Shown here one piece after another: positions 7,257 through 9,728 of a stretch of DNA of 9,728 bases (within the stretch, counting starts at the first letter, position 1; each line of letters starts with the position of its first letter). Source of the stretch: JAHQVI01 sp964407075 (GTDB lineage: Bacteria; Pseudomonadota; Alphaproteobacteria; Rhizobiales; Rhodomicrobiaceae); contig CAYOUE010000125.1 of the NCBI GenBank assembly GCA_964407075.1, forward strand, positions 1 to 9,728, written 5' to 3'. Below the pieces are notes generated by a model. It was not told the DNA's origin. It saw only the letters and a program-made list of their open reading frames with translations, and made no database searches. Position numbers and translations under genes: made by a program.

Positions 7257-8089
7257 TATGCGGTCTGGGCGGTAACGATCGGAATTTCGGCGTGTTCATC
7301 CACATCGGTGATGAGCATCGAGCCGGGCGCGTGCGTTATGCACAGAGGCGTCTTCGCCTCGATGATCGCATTCTGGGGGGTCACGCCGCAGGCCCAGAAG
7401 ACCGGGGTCTGGCCCGGTTCTACCGGGGTCGGGTCGCCCCAGTCCGGCCGGGCGAGATCTTCGATACCGATTGCGGCCGGATCGCCGATATGCACCGGCC
7501 CGCCATGGGCGAGCGGGTAACGGCGGCTGATCGCGACGGCCCGTTCGACGTCTGCGTCGGCGATCGGGCGCATCGTGACGACCATGCCGCCACGGAAAGG
7601 TCCGGCAGGCATGGTTTCGATCCCGGTGCGGAACATGGACACGGTCATGTCCTGCTCGACGTGACGCAGCAGTATCCCCTCGGCCGCAAGCGCGCGCTCG
7701 AAGGTGAAGGAGCATCCCAGCGCAAAAGCGACCATGTCGCCGCGCCAGATTTCGCGGATGTCCGTAAGCTGCCCGGCCAGCGCCCCGTCGCGGTAGACAT
7801 TGTACAGCGGGACGTCGGTGCGGATGTCGATGTCGGCGCCCAGCGTGCGCATCATCGGATCGCCGGTATCCGATACGCCTGCCAGCGGGCAGGGCTTCGG
7901 GTTGCGCTGGCAGAAACGCATGAAGTCGAGTGCGAAACGCTCCGGAAGGATCACCAGGTTGCACTGCAGGAAGCCCTCGGCCAGGCCCGCCGTATGCCTC
8001 GCATATGCGCCGTTGCGGATTGCGGCCCGTACGGTCCCGACTGGAGCGCGCCGCAATTCAGCATGGGTGTTCGTGGCGGCGGTGGGCAT
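7256..8089 (-). CDS. DUF1445 / putative hydro-lyase, D-glutamate cyclase family protein
   Basis: The 277-residue soluble protein belongs to the DUF1445 (D-Glu_cyclase, PF07286; YcsI-like) family. Family motifs appear in order: LVILPERFALDFMRFC (45-60), NPKPCPL (63-69), GCSFTFE (125-131), GGPVHIGDP (196-204), PVFWACGVTPQ (229-239) and THAPGSMLITD (252-262). The human relative DGLUCY cyclises D-glutamate to 5-oxo-D-proline. Bacterial members are usually annotated only as putative hydro-lyases, and YcsI lies in the Bacillus 5-oxoproline gene cluster. Length is normal and no signal peptide is present, so it acts in the cytoplasm. It is the first gene of the TRAP operon, with its stop 11 bp from dctP, so it probably works on the imported substrate or on a product of it. 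The ATG at 8089 has only a weak GCAGG upstream, but the N-terminus fits the family. Reaction and substrate here are inferred. Confidence 0.9.
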   Translation of the reverse strand: MPTAATNTHAELRRAPVGTVRAAIRNGAYARHTAGLAEGFLQCNLVILPERFALDFMRFCQRNPKPCPLAGVSDTGDPMMRTLGADIDIRTDVPLYNVYRDGALAGQLTDIREIWRGDMVAFALGCSFTFERALAAEGILLRHVEQDMTVSMFRTGIETMPAGPFRGGMVVTMRPIADADVERAVAISRRYPLAHGGPVHIGDPAAIGIEDLARPDWGDPTPVEPGQTPVFWACGVTPQNAIIEAKTPLCITHAPGSMLITDVDEHAEIPIVTAQTA

Positions 8090-8123
8090 GGGCCTGCGAT
8101 CCGTCGTTATTGAAGTCTTAACG

Positions 8124-8152
8124 AAGGTGAGGCGAACAGGTCATCAGGTCAA
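8124..8152 (-). promoter_or_regulatory. Predicted promoter of the DUF1445-dctPQM operon
   Basis: On the minus strand TTGACC (8152-8147) is a good -35 element. After 17 bases comes CACCTT (8129-8124), a weak -10, so transcription would start near 8117 with a leader of about 28 nt. The good -35 with a poor -10 suits an activated promoter. The centre of the upstream palindrome (8183) then falls at about -66, the classical place of a LysR-type recognition site. Confidence 0.45.
8136..8151. repeat. Tandem 8-bp direct repeat, ACAGGTCA / TCAGGTCA
   Basis: Plus-strand bases 8136-8143 and 8144-8151 are identical at seven of eight positions. They cover the predicted -35 and the bases just after it, where LysR-type regulators contact their activation half-sites or where a second regulator could bind. 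Chance cannot be excluded for a repeat this short. Confidence 0.4.
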
Positions 8153-8173
8153 ATCGTCATTTTCTTTCAGTTC

Positions 8174-8192
8174 CGATCAGAAATTCTGATCG
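8174..8192. promoter_or_regulatory. Perfect 19-bp palindrome with ATC-N9-GAT: likely LysR-type operator
   Basis: Bases 8174-8182 (CGATCAGAA) and 8184-8192 (TTCTGATCG) are perfect inverted copies around one central A. Inside lies ATC-N9-GAT (8176-8190), a classical form of the LysR-type T-N11-A box. A one-base loop rules out a normal RNA hairpin terminator, so binding by a dimeric protein is the better reading. It sits nine bases past the lysR stop and about 94 bp upstream of the DUF1445 ATG. Confidence 0.6.
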
Positions 8193-8201
8193 CCGGGCCA
8201 G

Positions 8202-9134
8202 CTATATTTTCGCAGCCCCGTCCATGCGCGCCTTTCGGACGCGTTGCGTCCCAGCCCCGTGCGCACCGGAGTGAGCCTCGGCGGCTTCGACAGCGATCCT
8301 GGCGGCGCGCATGGCGATGAAGCTGCGAGATTCGCCGAGATAGGAAGCGGTGAATCGCAGAGCGCCCGGCGTCCATCCAGGATCGAACTCGACGATCTTG
8401 CCGGCTTCGAGAAGCCCGCGAGCCAGCGTTCGCGGCAGAACGCCAACGCCGACATCGGCGGCCACCATCTGGATTCCCGCCATCAGCGAGGAGGTCGGAA
8501 ACACACGGATGCCCGCGCCGTGCCTGCGGATCAGCTCGGCGCGCAATTCTCGGTAGGGCCGCGTGTTGCGGGCGTAGGAGATGACGGGCGTCCGTGCGAG
8601 ATCGACATCGCCGTGCGAGGCCGCCTTGAACCAGGCGACTTCGAAGGGAGGCAGGTCGATATTGTCGATGCTGAATTCCGAGACCGGCCCCATCAGGAGC
8701 GCCAGATCGATAGCGCGGGATAGCAGCGCCTCGCGCAGATGCAGCGAAATGTCCACCGACACTTCCACACTCAGACGCGGATAGGCTTTGGCAAGGCGCG
8801 CGAGAAAATCCGTCAGCCATGACTGGGCGATCGTCTCGGAAGCGCCGATCCGCAGGAGATCCTCGACCGCCTCAGGCTCGATGACGCTTTCCCGGATCGC
8901 CTCGAAGGACTGCGCAATCCGCTCGGCATGGGCGAGCAGCATTTGCCCTCTTTTGGTTAGCGTTACACCGCGGGCGTCACGATCGAACAGCGGAGCCGCG
9001 ACGGTCTGCTCCAGCGCCGCGATCCTTGCCGATACCGCTGGCTGCGACAGGTTCATCTGTTCGGCGGCCCGCCTGATGCCGCCCAACCGCGCGACCCAGA
9101 GAAAGGTTCTGAGCTGATCGAAGGTGATGGTCAT
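8202..9134 (-). CDS. LysR-family transcriptional regulator of the TRAP locus
   Basis: The 310-residue protein has an N-terminal winged helix-turn-helix (about 4-62, with GGIRRAAEQMNLSQPAVSAR at 18-37 and APLFDRDARGVTLTKRG at 47-63), a linker helix and a two-lobed effector domain (about 90-285). LMAGIQMVAADVGVGVLPR (217-235) is the usual segment of the second lobe. The C-terminal tail after about 285 is alanine/glycine-rich and not conserved. The reading frame is open to an ATG at 9179, but the LysR fold begins at MTITFDQLRTFLWVARLGG, so ATG 9134 with GGAG ten bases upstream is chosen. It lies upstream of the operon and on the same strand, with the palindrome in between. It is expected to activate that operon when a substrate-related metabolite binds. 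Ligand unknown. Confidence 0.9.
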   Translation of the reverse strand: MTITFDQLRTFLWVARLGGIRRAAEQMNLSQPAVSARIAALEQTVAAPLFDRDARGVTLTKRGQMLLAHAERIAQSFEAIRESVIEPEAVEDLLRIGASETIAQSWLTDFLARLAKAYPRLSVEVSVDISLHLREALLSRAIDLALLMGPVSEFSIDNIDLPPFEVAWFKAASHGDVDLARTPVISYARNTRPYRELRAELIRRHGAGIRVFPTSSLMAGIQMVAADVGVGVLPRTLARGLLEAGKIVEFDPGWTPGALRFTASYLGESRSFIAMRAARIAVEAAEAHSGAHGAGTQRVRKARMDGAAKI

Positions 9135-9194
9135 TGCACGCCCGCTCCAGAAGGCTGTTCCTTGCGAATGGCGGCTCAAGCATGGCCTGTCACG

Positions 9195-9208
9195 GATGCA
9201 AACGCATC
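9195..9208. promoter_or_regulatory. Inverted repeat GATGC-N4-GCATC upstream of lysR
   Basis: GATGC (9195-9199) and GCATC (9204-9208) flank AAAC, about 60 bp upstream of the lysR ATG. It may be an operator in the lysR promoter region. It does not share bases with the palindrome at 8174-8192, so the same protein need not bind both. No convincing -35/-10 pair was found in 9135-9236. Confidence 0.3.
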
Positions 9209-9236
9209 AGATTTTCCTGTGCGCGGCGCCGCAATC

Positions 9237-9264
9237 AAAAAGGCCCGCTGGACAGCGGGCCTTT
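9237..9264 (-). terminator. Rho-independent terminator of groL
   Basis: AAAGGCCCGCTG (9239-9250) and CAGCGGGCCTTT (9253-9264) are perfect inverted copies, giving an 11-12 bp GC-rich stem with a very short loop. On the minus strand the stem runs into five T residues. It lies 24 bp past the groL stop and closes the chaperonin transcript before lysR. Confidence 0.92.
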
Positions 9265-9288
9265 CGCGTTTCGAATTCCGGGAGCGGA

Positions 9289-9728
9289 TCAGTAATCCAT
9301 TCCGCCCGGCATCTGCGGCATGGACGAAGACTCCTTCTTCGGCTTTTCCGCGATCATGGCTTCGGTCGTAATCAGCAACCCGGCCACGGAAGCGGCGTCC
9401 TGCAGGGCCGAACGCACCACCTTCACGGGGTCGATGACGCCCTGGCCGACCAGATCGCCATATTCGCCGGTCTGCGCGTTGTAGCCGAAATTGTAATTGC
9501 TGTTTTCGAGGATCTTTCCGGCAATTACGGCGCCGTCTTCGCCGGCGTTTTCCGCGATCGTCCGCGCCGGGGTCTGGACTGCCTTGCGGACGATATTGAT
9601 GCCGGCCTTCTGGTCTTCATTGGCGTAGGAGAGGCTTTCAAGCGCCTTCACCGAACGCAGAAGAGCGACGCCGCCGCCCGGCACGATGCCTTCCTCGACC
9701 GCCGCGCGGGTCGCATTCAGAGCGTCGT
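9289..9728 (-). CDS. groL: Chaperonin GroEL (Hsp60), C-terminal 145 residues (runs off the right edge)
   Basis: The visible part is the C-terminal half of the equatorial domain of the 60-kDa chaperonin, which folds proteins in an ATP-driven double ring with GroES. It begins DALNATRAAVEEGIVPGGG, whose Asp (9724-9726) corresponds to the ATP-hydrolysing Asp398 of E. coli GroEL. It continues with NFGYNAQTGEYGDLVGQGVIDP and VVRSALQDAASVAGLLITTEA, the family's standard end. The tail ESSSMPQMPGGMDY is short, with a single GGM in place of the repeated GGM of E. coli. The frame is intact and stops at TGA (9291-9289), followed by a strong terminator. groES is expected beyond the right edge. Confidence 0.97.
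   Translation of the reverse strand, partial: DALNATRAAVEEGIVPGGGVALLRSVKALESLSYANEDQKAGINIVRKAVQTPARTIAENAGEDGAVIAGKILENSNYNFGYNAQTGEYGDLVGQGVIDPVKVVRSALQDAASVAGLLITTEAMIAEKPKKESSSMPQMPGGMDY

Noticed and set aside
5778..7520. 580-codon plus-strand open frame antisense to dctQ, dctP and the DUF1445 gene
   Set aside because: It crosses three well-supported genes and shows no motif; composition matches an antisense shadow.
8174..8192. Palindrome after lysR as its transcription terminator
   Set aside because: The loop would be one base, the stem is AT-rich and no T-run follows on the minus strand; it fits an operator better.
9135..9179. Longer LysR start at ATG 9179
   Set aside because: The extra 15 residues fall before the normal LysR N-terminus and are not family-like; ATG 9134 gives the usual length.
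9135..9288. Insertion boundary of a genomic island after groL
   Set aside because: No integrase, tRNA end, direct repeat or composition change was seen; the gap holds only a terminator and the lysR upstream region.

Overview
The window reads as a piece of a GC-rich proteobacterial chromosome, most likely from a facultatively denitrifying or nitrate-respiring alphaproteobacterium. The reasons are the nitrate reductase operon led by a fused NarK1-NarK2 transporter (a layout known from Paracoccus and relatives), a NarR/DNR-type regulator without iron-sulfur cysteines, a TRAP transporter, and a GroEL of ordinary proteobacterial type. The genus cannot be read from the sequence. No RNA genes, insertion sequences, CRISPR arrays or phage genes were seen.

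Region 1 (1-3336, minus strand) is the front of a respiratory nitrate reductase operon: a 913-residue NarK fusion with two complete 12-helix transporter units, followed 11 bp later by narG, of which only the first 194 codons lie inside the window. NarG has no export signal and works on the cytoplasmic side, so NarK supplies nitrate and removes nitrite.

Region 2 (3337-4287) is a 252-bp divergent control region and, on the plus strand, a Crp/Fnr-family regulator. The control region carries two TTGAT-N4-ATCAA type boxes (3425-3438 perfect, 3563-3576 one mismatch). The regulator has the E-x-x-S-R recognition-helix signature that reads TTGAT half-sites, so gene and sites fit each other: anaerobic and/or nitrate/NO-linked control of narK-narG, and probably of the regulator itself.

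Region 3 (4357-9134, minus strand) is a separate uptake locus. In transcription order it has a LysR regulator; a short control region with a perfect 19-bp palindrome of the ATC-N9-GAT type and a matching promoter; a DUF1445 / D-glutamate cyclase-family enzyme; and the three TRAP components dctP, dctQ and dctM. The four structural genes are packed tightly (gaps of 11 and 24 bp and a 4-bp TTGA overlap) and are probably one transcript. The enzyme family and known pyroglutamate-binding TRAP receptors suggest a carboxylate such as D-glutamate or 5-oxoproline as substrate. This is inference.

Region 4 (9237-9728, minus strand) is the last 145 codons of groL with its rho-independent terminator, which ends the chaperonin operon just before the lysR promoter region.

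The strongest candidate for something not yet described is the LysR / palindrome / DUF1445 / TRAP locus. The nitrate part is a clear but largely known arrangement with some start-site and operator questions.
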